Made by a program: the position numbers and the translations under genes
Assembly: GCA_965116685.1 (NCBI GenBank)
Contig: OZ220707.1
Coordinates: forward strand, 1,612,001-1,676,000
Length of the DNA: 64,000 nt
Direction of reading: 5' to 3'
DNA from: Bin80 sp965116685
GTDB taxonomy: Bacteria; Bacteroidota; Rhodothermia; Rhodothermales; Bin80
Shown: piece by piece, positions 9,463-17,036 of the stretch
Layout of the letters: each line of letters begins with the position of its first letter
Numbering within the stretch: position 1 is the first letter of the stretch
Notes under the pieces: generated by a model
What the model saw: only the letters and a program-made list of their open reading frames with translations
The model's database searches: none
Told to the model about the DNA's origin: nothing

Positions 9463-9585
9463 ATCAAGCGTCCCATTCGGTCTCGATCTTCATCATTCCG
9501 CCCTGAAAAGGGGGATTGGTAGTGTTCAGTTTTCCCGGAAATCCCACTCCAGAACCCCTGTGACGGAGGTAACCGTCGAAGTCAA

Positions 9586-9702
9586 GATCACAAAATGTTC
9601 CAAAGGATATAATCATTATGGCACTACACGCAACGGAATTTTACATCCAAGCTGAAAAAATCAGGAAAAGCGGAAAAATCCGGCCCCGAAACCGGAGAAA
9701 TT
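9586..9702 (+). repeat. 117-bp direct repeat, right copy
   Basis: Identical to 7538-7654. Immediately follows the inverted right end of IS B. The 189 bp beyond it to dnaG (9703-9891) contain no gene that I can support. Confidence 0.9.
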
Positions 9703-9891
9703 GAGGCAAACTGGAGGATTTGGCTGAAATTGTCCACAAAAAAATAAATGCGGGACTTTCTCAAGAGGACTCACGTTAAAGACGGGCTACTTCCAGGCCT
9801 GCCTATGATGCCAAAAGCACCTGTGCTGCATGGCGGTAGTCCTACTTGATCCAGAACTTGCTGGAGTATTCGTTTTGACCGCCTCCTGCAT

Positions 9892-11745
9892 TCAATCCTC
9901 AAAAATTTCCCCCTTCTCAAGGGAAATCAGGTACTGACTATTCTTTCGATACTCCTCCTGTAGTTCGAGTTGGGCCTCGCTACCTTCTTCGGCGCTTGTT
10001 ATCCTGGACATCAATCCTTTCATCTCTATCTTGATCAGTTTTCTCTTGATTTTTCGCATACAATCCTTCGCGATACGCTTGGGGTTTTGATTCAGTTTGG
10101 GGACTTCAATCTTTTTCTCTTCCCATTTCTTGGAAACCTCATGCTGGCGTATCAGCAGACCAGCGGCCAACTGCCGACCGAGTGCACTGAGATGAAGCTG
10201 CCCAACGTCAATCGAAGTCAGTTTGTCGGATTCCCCAGTGTGCTCATGGTAAAGGGCAACCAATGCCTCTACAAGTTCCCGAGAGGAGCCTTCCTGAAAC
10301 TCCTTAAAGCTCATATTCCCCAAGATATATTCAATCATTGGGGCCCCTTCCTCAAGCATCAACTCCAAGAGCTTCCTCTCCGGCTCGGGAATAATGTCGA
10401 CGGTCTCAGAACTTTCAGATTGTGCTGGAGCTGTTTCCGGCGATACTCGACGTCTCCTGAAATGTGCAGCAATCTCCTGCGCTACATCTCCCTCCAGAAC
10501 ACCAAATAACTGACTCGTCTTCTGGATATATAATTTCTGAAGAAGATGATCCTGCAACCATGTAATCCGCTCTGCGACTCTGGAAATTTCCTTCCGTATC
10601 CCTTGGGGAGTACCGAGTGCATTCTTCTGCTTGGCCGACCAGAAAAGGGAATTAAGCCAGTCCTTGGTCTCATCCTGAAGGTAGGCCTTGAATTTATTGG
10701 CACCCTGCTGGCGAACAAATGAATCTGGATCCTCTCCCTCCGGCAACAATACAACGCTCGCATCCAGTCCATTTTGAAGGACACAGTCAATGGCACGCTC
10801 GGTCGCCGCAGCCCCCGCCGCGTCGGCGTCATAGAGCAATTGGATCTCTTTTACAAAGCGTCCCAACAGCTTTACCTGTTCCGGCGTGAGCGCAGTCCCG
10901 CAGCATGCCACCGATCCAATACCTGCCTGATCCAGAGCCAGAACATCCGTGTATCCTTCTACCAGTAGAACCTTGCTCTGCTGACGTGCTTCCCGTTTGG
11001 CCTGATAGAGACCATAAAGTACGAAGCTTTTATGGTACACTTCGGTTTCTGACGAGTTGAGGTACTTCGGCGTTCTCGGACCTTCTTCCAGCGCCCGCCC
11101 CCCAAAACCCACAATCTTCCCGATATGAGACCAGATCGGAAAGATCACCCGGTTTCGGAACCGATCATAATATCCCCCCTTCTCCTTCTCAATGACCAGC
11201 CCGGCTCTTTTCAGGGCCTCCGGCTTGATATGTCCGCGTTCTGCCGCCTTGAGAAGGCCATCCCATGAATCAGGTGCATAACCCACATGAAATCGCTCAA
11301 TGGTTTTGTCTGTCAATCCACGCCCTTGTAAGTATGCACGTGCCTCCGCACCGGCTACGGAGTCCTGAAGCTTTTGGGCAAAATACTCAGACGCGAATCG
11401 AAGCGCATGATAGACGGCCTCTGTTTTTTCATATGCCTCCCGATCTACTCTTTGCTCCGGGATTTTAATCCCGGCTCGATCGGCGAGCCAACGCACCGCA
11501 TCTACGAACTCAAGCCGCTCAATCTCCATGACGAATGTCAAGACATTGCCTCCTTTGCTGCATCCAAAACACTTGAAAATCCCCCTGGATGGGTTCACAT
11601 TGAAGGATGCGGTCTTTTCGTCATGAAACGGACACAACCCCACGTAATTGGTGCCCGCTTTTTTCATCCGCACATAATCCTGAACCACACCCAGGATATC
11701 TGAGCTTTCGCGCACCTGCTCCACAATGTGATTGGGGATCCGCAT
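9892..11745 (-). CDS. dnaG: DNA primase
   Basis: 617-residue primase that makes RNA primers for replication. The zinc-binding domain shows Cys38, His41 (CPFHDEKTASF) and Cys59, Cys62 (KCFGCSKGG). The TOPRIM core follows with LLVEGYTDVLALDQAG and the metal-binding LLYDADAAG. The C-terminal ~150 residues are the helicase-interaction region. Length is normal for bacterial DnaG. The usual rpoD/rpsU neighbours are absent; instead a 35-codon lipoprotein gene ends 5 bp before the start, on the same strand. Confidence 0.97.
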   Translation of the reverse strand: MRIPNHIVEQVRESSDILGVVQDYVRMKKAGTNYVGLCPFHDEKTASFNVNPSRGIFKCFGCSKGGNVLTFVMEIERLEFVDAVRWLADRAGIKIPEQRVDREAYEKTEAVYHALRFASEYFAQKLQDSVAGAEARAYLQGRGLTDKTIERFHVGYAPDSWDGLLKAAERGHIKPEALKRAGLVIEKEKGGYYDRFRNRVIFPIWSHIGKIVGFGGRALEEGPRTPKYLNSSETEVYHKSFVLYGLYQAKREARQQSKVLLVEGYTDVLALDQAGIGSVACCGTALTPEQVKLLGRFVKEIQLLYDADAAGAAATERAIDCVLQNGLDASVVLLPEGEDPDSFVRQQGANKFKAYLQDETKDWLNSLFWSAKQKNALGTPQGIRKEISRVAERITWLQDHLLQKLYIQKTSQLFGVLEGDVAQEIAAHFRRRRVSPETAPAQSESSETVDIIPEPERKLLELMLEEGAPMIEYILGNMSFKEFQEGSSRELVEALVALYHEHTGESDKLTSIDVGQLHLSALGRQLAAGLLIRQHEVSKKWEEKKIEVPKLNQNPKRIAKDCMRKIKRKLIKIEMKGLMSRITSAEEGSEAQLELQEEYRKNSQYLISLEKGEIFED

Positions 11746-11750
11746 ATGCT

Positions 11751-11858
11751 CTACATGCGAGCTGTCTCCACCGGAGGTTGCTCGGGTTTATCGGAACATT
11801 GACATGCCCCCAAGGCAAGCAGTCCTACTAGAAGGACCGAAAAAATAATTCTGACCAT
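11751..11858 (-). CDS. Tiny lipoprotein (35 residues) upstream of dnaG
   Basis: Short frame too small for most gene callers. It reads MVRIIFSVLLVGLLALGA then CQCSDKPEQP and stops after TARM. Residues 4-18 form a hydrophobic signal and LGAC is a lipobox, so the product would be a lipid-anchored peptide of about 17 residues after processing, comparable in scale with entericidins. The stop lies 5 bp before the dnaG start, so the two are probably co-transcribed. The clean lipoprotein architecture is the main evidence; no homologue can be named. Confidence 0.6.
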   Translation of the reverse strand: MVRIIFSVLLVGLLALGACQCSDKPEQPPVETARM

Positions 11859-12455
11859 GGCAAATGAGTTTCTGTTACAATTGGAGGTTTAACGAAAAAT
11901 GGGTGCATATTTTGTCCATTCTCTGTACCTACTCATTAGACCTTTGTTCTCATCCACCAGTCGTCTCAGCGTCAGTAAACATCTCCACGTCACTTGGCGA
12001 TAGAGCCCCAAGGCGCCGATGCTCGGCCCATGTCCTTGGACCCGCTCATACACCCCGTCATGGTGACCTTCGTTCAGTTTTCATCCCTAGGACCGGCCAA
12101 ATTCCCACGAGGAAAGAAAAATGGCCAAAGAATTGATGTCCTTATCTTGATTGCTACTAGCTCATGGTGCCCCTGATAAATTGATATCATGGAGACCGAA
12201 TGGAATGCGGTACTCCTTGCCCCTTCGCTGTTTTCGTTCACTGAACCTCAACAGAGTGCAAGTTTTCCAGCCGGGCTTATTATACTTGCATCTGTAGTAC
12301 GGAAACCGATCAATCTGTCGCAGTAAAAAGAAGCAGGGAAACGTTCCAAGGACACAAAATCTGATCGAGCTTATCTCGCACATACTGTGAAACGAAAGGA
12401 AATTCCATCTTACAACACATCTGTCTCATCTCATTCAAACGATTCAACTATTCTC
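11859..12455. other. Gene-free stretch
   Basis: About 600 bp with no supportable gene. Short frames on both strands here lack signal peptides, domain motifs or a plausible start context. It must contain the promoter region of the dnaG lipoprotein unit (minus) and of the small membrane protein (plus). Confidence 0.5.
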
Positions 12456-12791
12456 ATGATAAATGACAAGCGCTCCCTCCTAGCGGAAGCCGAATCGGCG
12501 GCACAACGTGTGTCTGTGACTGGCTGGTTTTTCTTGGGATTTTTAGCTACTACCATCGGGCTGCTGATTGTATATCTACGCTCACCCAAAACACCAATCC
12601 GGTTATCAATAAATTGGGACGGGGATGACCGACATCTTTTTGAACAAGCCTATAGTGAAACTTTGAAAGCAAAACAGGTTAAGTCCACATGGTTGGGGTT
12701 TCTCGTGGGAATTGTGTTTTGGGTTCTGTTGATTGTTGGTTTTTATAGCTCTCTCTTCTGGTGGATGGGGCGAATCTCTCCAGTAATGTAG
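12456..12791 (+). CDS. Small two-TM membrane protein, unknown
   Basis: 111-residue protein that I do not recognise. A charged N-terminus (MINDKRSLLAEAESAAQR) leads into a first membrane helix (VTGWFFLGFLATTIGLLIVYL), a ~45-residue polar loop with INWDGDDRHLFEQAY, and a second helix (TWLGFLVGIVFWVLLIVGFY). ATG 12456 is preferred over a GTG at 12387, because the extra 23 residues look non-coding. It stands alone, with ~230 bp of gene-free sequence before ppgK. Confidence 0.5.
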   Translation: MINDKRSLLAEAESAAQRVSVTGWFFLGFLATTIGLLIVYLRSPKTPIRLSINWDGDDRHLFEQAYSETLKAKQVKSTWLGFLVGIVFWVLLIVGFYSSLFWWMGRISPVM

Positions 12792-12983
12792 CTTGGTTCT
12801 ATTGGTTATTGTTATTAATTGGTATTCTTCCGGCTACCATCTAGTTTAAAAATCGCACATCCAGCCTAGTTCACTTATCCAGAACAGTCAATAACATCCT
12901 GCTTTAACATAGGTTTTCCGCCAGAAGCATCAACAAAGTTTTCCCACCCAACCCCAGCTAACTGAATCGAGAACTAATGCGCC

Positions 12984-13015
12984 TTGCTTATGGTGCTTAA
13001 TTTATACTATCTTTG
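12984..13015 (+). promoter_or_regulatory. Bacteroidota-type promoter of ppgK-dapD
   Basis: TTG at 12984-12986, 21-nt spacer, TATCTTTG at 13008-13015. Predicted transcript start near 13022, so TTG 13024 would be essentially leaderless while TTG 13039 has a short leader. Confidence 0.55.
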
Positions 13016-13038
13016 GGCTTGGGTTGATACGTCTTGGC

Positions 13039-13785
13039 TTGGAAATTCTAGGAATAGACATAGGGGGATCCGGGATTAAAGGAGCCCTGGTTGATATTGA
13101 GTCCGGGCAACTGACTTCGGAGCGTTTCCGTCTTGATACGCCCACCGGAGCATATCCAAGGGAGGTTGCGGAGGTCGTGCATGCGGTCACGAAACATTTT
13201 TCGTGGGGGAAAGGGATTGGAATCACGATGCCTGTACGCATACGTGACGGCATCGCCTGTACGGCCGCAAATATTGATCAGTCCTGGATCGGCACAGATG
13301 TGGAAGCACTGTTTTCATCTACGCTGGACTCTGAAGTAACTGTGCTCAACGATGCAGATGCTGCCGGCTACGCAGAAGTCCATTATGGTGCAGCCAAAGG
13401 TGCGTCTGGAAAGACGCTCATACTAACCTTGGGCACGGGCATTGGCTCCAGCCTGTTCGTGGGACCTATCCTGGTCCCCAACTTGGAGTTTGGCCATCTA
13501 CGCATGAGTGGTACCACTGCAGAAGCTTTGGCGGCTAACAGTATACGCAAGCGAGATCAACTGTCTTGGAAAAAGTGGGCGAAGCGTCTTCAAAAATACT
13601 TGACGTACATCGAATTTCTGCTGGATCCGAACATGATTATTCTCGGTGGAGGGGTCAGTCGCCCGAAGCGCACAAAGCACTACTTTCACCTGCTCAAAAC
13701 AAGAGCAGAACTTCTACCTGCACATTTTCAGAATGAAGCCGGCATTATCGGGGCTGCGTGTGCTGCCCATACTCGAACGGTTTGA
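13039..13785 (+). CDS. ppgK: Polyphosphate glucokinase (ROK family)
   Basis: 248-residue sugar kinase that phosphorylates glucose with polyphosphate (often also ATP). The phosphate-1 motif GIDIGGSGIKG is at the N-terminus and LTLGTGIGSS is the second nucleotide loop; DADAAGYAE carries the catalytic Asp region. The N-terminal pattern EILGIDIGGSGIKGA is characteristic of PpgK rather than other ROK kinases. No ATG is available: starts are TTG 13024 or TTG 13039. I prefer 13039 because it gives MEILGIDIGG and fits the promoter position. The stop overlaps the dapD start (TGATG). Confidence 0.88.
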   Translation: MEILGIDIGGSGIKGALVDIESGQLTSERFRLDTPTGAYPREVAEVVHAVTKHFSWGKGIGITMPVRIRDGIACTAANIDQSWIGTDVEALFSSTLDSEVTVLNDADAAGYAEVHYGAAKGASGKTLILTLGTGIGSSLFVGPILVPNLEFGHLRMSGTTAEALAANSIRKRDQLSWKKWAKRLQKYLTYIEFLLDPNMIILGGGVSRPKRTKHYFHLLKTRAELLPAHFQNEAGIIGAACAAHTRTV

Positions 13786-14594
13786 TGCCCCTTTCTCCAT
13801 CAGTCATTCGACAGCGGCTTTCATCTGATGACCCCGATCTGCAAAGATCTGGTTTTGATCACCTGATTGATGCACTCAATCGTGGATCGGTGCGGGCGGC
13901 TTCCCGTAATGAAAAGGGAATCTGGCAGGCTCATGCATGGGTGAAGAAGGGTCTGCTTTATGGATTTCGGACCGGAAGGCTGGAGAAGATCGCCGCAGAG
14001 CCGGCCCCTTTCTTTGATAAGCATACGTTCCCGCTCAAGCCCCTCAACGTCCAGGATCATGTTCGGCTGGTACCCGGGGGCTCTTCTATTCGGACTGGCT
14101 GTTATGTCAGTCCGAGTGTCATCTGCATGCCCCCGATGTACATCAATACAGGCGCATATGTTGATGAGGGAACCATGGTGGATTCGCATGCTCTCGTGGG
14201 CAGTTGTGCACAGGTTGGAAAACGTGTGCATGTGTCTGCTGCTGTGCAGATTGGTGGTGTATTGGAGCCTCCTGGGGCCCTACCGGTAATCATAGAGGAT
14301 GACTGCTTTCTTGGCGGAGGCTGCGGTATCTATGAAGGCTGCATTGTTCGCGAAGGTGCTGTACTGGCCCCCGGTGTCATTCTGACCAATGCTACGCGGC
14401 TCTATGATCTAATCCATGAGCAGATCGTCAAGCCGGGCGAGGTACCTTCCGGGGCGGTTGTCGTCCCCGGGAGCCGCTCCAAATCGGGCTCCTTTGCCCA
14501 TGAGCATGGAATTGCCACATATGTGCCGGTAATCGTGAAATACCGAGACGATCAGACAGATGCAGCAACGGAACTGGAATCTGCACTACGTTAG
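13785..14594 (+). CDS. dapD: 2,3,4,5-tetrahydropyridine-2,6-dicarboxylate N-succinyltransferase
   Basis: 269-residue enzyme of the succinylase branch of lysine/diaminopimelate synthesis. The central region is a left-handed beta-helix of hexapeptide repeats (from about LVPGGSSIRTG through VIIEDDCFLGGGCG to APGVILTN). Family hallmarks include YINTGAYVDEGTMVDSHA. The ATG at 13785 overlaps the ppgK stop by one base, so the two are translationally coupled even though their pathways are unrelated. The longer open frame from 13758 lies within ppgK. Confidence 0.95.
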   Translation: MPLSPSVIRQRLSSDDPDLQRSGFDHLIDALNRGSVRAASRNEKGIWQAHAWVKKGLLYGFRTGRLEKIAAEPAPFFDKHTFPLKPLNVQDHVRLVPGGSSIRTGCYVSPSVICMPPMYINTGAYVDEGTMVDSHALVGSCAQVGKRVHVSAAVQIGGVLEPPGALPVIIEDDCFLGGGCGIYEGCIVREGAVLAPGVILTNATRLYDLIHEQIVKPGEVPSGAVVVPGSRSKSGSFAHEHGIATYVPVIVKYRDDQTDAATELESALR

Positions 14595-14610
14595 CCTATC
14601 GAGTACTTAG

Positions 14611-14644
14611 ACCTTAAAGCAGAGCTGCCCCGGCTGGTTAAGGT
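14611..14644. other. Inverted repeat between convergent genes
   Basis: ACCTTAA (14611-14617) and TTAAGGT (14638-14644) form a perfect 7-bp stem. It lies between dapD and the convergent lipoprotein gene and could end transcription from either side, but there is no T-run, so the terminator role is a guess. Confidence 0.3.
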
Positions 14645-14685
14645 GTGAAGTATTCGCTTTTCCCAAGCGTTCCAGGACTACCCTG

Positions 14686-15183
14686 TCAGCTCACGCCGTT
14701 ATTGAGGGATTCTTCAGGATCAGGGCATGTCCAAGGCAGCACATCTATCTCTCCGTTCTTCTGTCCTTGTCCTGCAATAATACATACACTACTCTCAAAT
14801 AACTTAAGAACACATTTACCAAATCTTGTTTGCGCGAGTCGCCCTGCTCCATCTTCAAGCAAACAGCTTTCGGATTCGTCCAAAAACCCATTCGTTTCGC
14901 TGAAGGACAGTGCAAATACCAAAGCCCAGGCATCGTTGCCCGTGAACTGAGAATAGGGTACGTTTCTGGAAGTTCGTCCCGAGGCACTGGCACCTTCTAT
15001 CAATTCCGACTCATCAGTACCCATAATCAAGACGGCATCGCCCGTCGCATAACGTTTCATCAATGATGTAATCTCATCGAGATACTCGTCTTGCCCCTCT
15101 GTTTCGACAGTATTTTGGCAAGCCACAAACGTGATTCCGAAGATCAATGAGAAGAGTCCACCAAAAATAAAAAGGGGTTTCAT
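14686..15183 (-). CDS. Lipoprotein, unknown function
   Basis: 165-residue protein with a clear lipoprotein signal: MKPLFIFGGLFSLIFGITFVAC, lipobox FVAC with Cys at about 22. The mature part is polar and contains several cysteines (SCLLEDG, GKCVLK, VCIIAG, WTCPD), which suggests disulfides in the periplasm. I do not recognise the family. Start 15183 (MKP) is preferred to the ATG two codons upstream. It is convergent with dapD and has no same-strand partner. Confidence 0.65.
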   Translation of the reverse strand: MKPLFIFGGLFSLIFGITFVACQNTVETEGQDEYLDEITSLMKRYATGDAVLIMGTDESELIEGASASGRTSRNVPYSQFTGNDAWALVFALSFSETNGFLDESESCLLEDGAGRLAQTRFGKCVLKLFESSVCIIAGQGQKNGEIDVLPWTCPDPEESLNNGVS

Positions 15184-15189
15184 GTGCAC

Positions 15190-15562
15190 GATTAAAGGAT
15201 TTTGTTAGAGAGCCAGGAGCATAATCATTCAGATTAATAATTTACTCGCTCCGCACTGTGATTGGGATCACATCGGAACAGCCCTGTGCCAAGCTACGCA
15301 CCAGAGAATTAGAAATTACAAACGGTGATTGGCTTGAGTCTTTTTGATGCTTCACCATCCTCGCTATTGCCCGGTATGGATATGCATATGAGGAACCACT
15401 GGGGCAGAGAATCTATCAAGATGACTTGCCCCATAACGCATTGCCACCACCCTCTACTAATAGCCTGTCGGCATCGCTCACAGGTAGTCGCAATTTATGT
15501 ATATTAACCGTGGCTTCACAATTCGATCATTGTCAAAATCTCACTCTAGTTGACTCATCCAC
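15190..15562. other. Gene-free stretch between divergent genes
   Basis: About 370 bp between the lipoprotein gene (minus) and the MFS gene (plus). One 60-codon frame on the plus strand (15,325-15,507) has no recognisable feature and is not called. Presumably holds both promoters; no consensus TAnnTTTG was found. Confidence 0.4.
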
Positions 15563-17020
15563 ATGATTAATCGTAATCGTCTCTTTTATGGCAGTTGCCT
15601 TGCCTTGTTAACGACAGCATTTGCTTTCACCGTCATTTCCGGTATTGCCTTCTCGGTGAAATCAGAATTTGTCCTCACCAATGCACAGCTGGGGGTTTTC
15701 ACTGGTGTATTCTTCATTGGATTTACCATCAGTCAGGCCATTTTTTCTCCGCTCTGCGACATCATCGGAATGCGGTGGATTGTGCGGGGAGCATTCGTGA
15801 TGCATGTAGCCGGGGCGATCCTGATCATGACCGCCCAAGGCTATGTGCCTGCCGTTGCCGGTTCACTGTGTGCCGGACTTGGTGCCGGCTTGGTTGAAGC
15901 CGGGTGTAACCCCCTTGTTGCAGCGCTCTATCCAGACAACAAGACTTCCAAGCTGAATCACTTTCACATGTGGTTCCCCTACGGAAATCTGATTGCCGCC
16001 CTCCTTCTGACTTTGGTCTTCGCACAACTTGGAAGTGGTTGGCGCGCACAACCTTTACTGATCTTGATCCCCGCGCTGGGATATGGCTTGATGATGTTTA
16101 CCGCTCCCTTCCCACAAACGGAAGGAGTCCAGGCTGGTATCTCTGTAGGTGAGTCATTCAAAGCACTCTTTGCCCCGATTATGCTCATCATGTTGCCTAT
16201 GATGTTGCTTACGGCCTCCATGGAGCTCCCCCCGTCAAGTTGGGTTCCCCCAGTACTTCAAGCAGGCGGGATCAATGGGTTGCTCGTGTTTGGATTTGTC
16301 TTTGGCATCATGGGCACACTTCGCCTCCTCGCCGGCCCGGTCGTTCGGGTTCTTACCCCGACCGGCATCCTGTTTGGGGGCGCCGTTCTTGCCACATTGG
16401 GACTCTATCTGTTCAGTATGGCGGAATCAACGCTAATGGCTTTTCTGACGGCTGCAATCTGGGCTGTCGGGATTGCTTATTTCTGGCCAACCATGCTGGG
16501 TTATGTGTCTGAGCGAAACCCCAAGAGTGGAGCCCTGGGGCTCGGTGTGATGGGGGCCGTCGGAATGTTGGCTTCCTTCCTTGTCACGCCTTGGCTGGGG
16601 AGCGTAGCCGATGATCGGGGACACGATACATTGGACAATGCAGTGGTTGTCGAAATATTTGAAGATGTGAATCTCCAATTCCCGGGCGAGGCCGAAACCG
16701 CTGGAGTACAAGCCGTTGATATTATGGCGGTGAATACGACGGTTGCAGAGGTACTGGGACAGCGCGACAGTAACGGGGATTTGCCTCGCGGAGCTACGAT
16801 GCAGGCGCTCAGAGCCATCAGTGGATCCGGTATAGATTTGGAGGTCGTGGAACGAGCACAGGCGGAACTGAACCCTGCAGACAATGCGGGAGGCCGACGA
16901 TCTTTCCGTACGCTGGCCCCCTTTGGGTTCATTCTGATCGTGGTATTCGGGCTTCTCCTGGTGCGGGACCTTCGGGCCGGTGGTTACCGAGCAAAAAAAC
17001 TCGGCAGTCAGGAGGAATAG
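15563..17020 (+). CDS. MFS transporter
   Basis: 485-residue major facilitator permease. About twelve hydrophobic helices are visible. The first half has the typical motif region PLCDIIGMRWIVRG after helix 2 and GLGAGLVEAGCNP in helix 4. An unusual ~100-residue polar insertion (about residues 350-450, GSVADDRGHDTLDN through NPADNAGGRR) separates the last helices. The fold resembles fucose/sugar-type MFS porters, but no substrate can be read from the sequence. It converges on the FAD/Fe-S dehydrogenase with only 16 bp between stops. Confidence 0.8.
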   Translation: MINRNRLFYGSCLALLTTAFAFTVISGIAFSVKSEFVLTNAQLGVFTGVFFIGFTISQAIFSPLCDIIGMRWIVRGAFVMHVAGAILIMTAQGYVPAVAGSLCAGLGAGLVEAGCNPLVAALYPDNKTSKLNHFHMWFPYGNLIAALLLTLVFAQLGSGWRAQPLLILIPALGYGLMMFTAPFPQTEGVQAGISVGESFKALFAPIMLIMLPMMLLTASMELPPSSWVPPVLQAGGINGLLVFGFVFGIMGTLRLLAGPVVRVLTPTGILFGGAVLATLGLYLFSMAESTLMAFLTAAIWAVGIAYFWPTMLGYVSERNPKSGALGLGVMGAVGMLASFLVTPWLGSVADDRGHDTLDNAVVVEIFEDVNLQFPGEAETAGVQAVDIMAVNTTVAEVLGQRDSNGDLPRGATMQALRAISGSGIDLEVVERAQAELNPADNAGGRRSFRTLAPFGFILIVVFGLLLVRDLRAGGYRAKKLGSQEE

Positions 17021-17036
17021 GAGTACTCAACGTGAT

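Larger units (their letters stand above)
7655..9585 (+). mobile_element. IS1634-family insertion sequence B with long target duplication
   Basis: 1931-bp element bounded by the two copies of the 117-bp direct repeat. The termini are inverted: TGACTTTGACGGTT at 7657-7670 against TGACTTCGACGGTT read on the other strand from 9584 (13 of 14 match). One intact transposase gene occupies most of it. Long, variable target duplications are a documented habit of IS1634 and IS1549, and fit this case. The element landed beside IS A, separating that element from the flank it once had. Confidence 0.85.
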
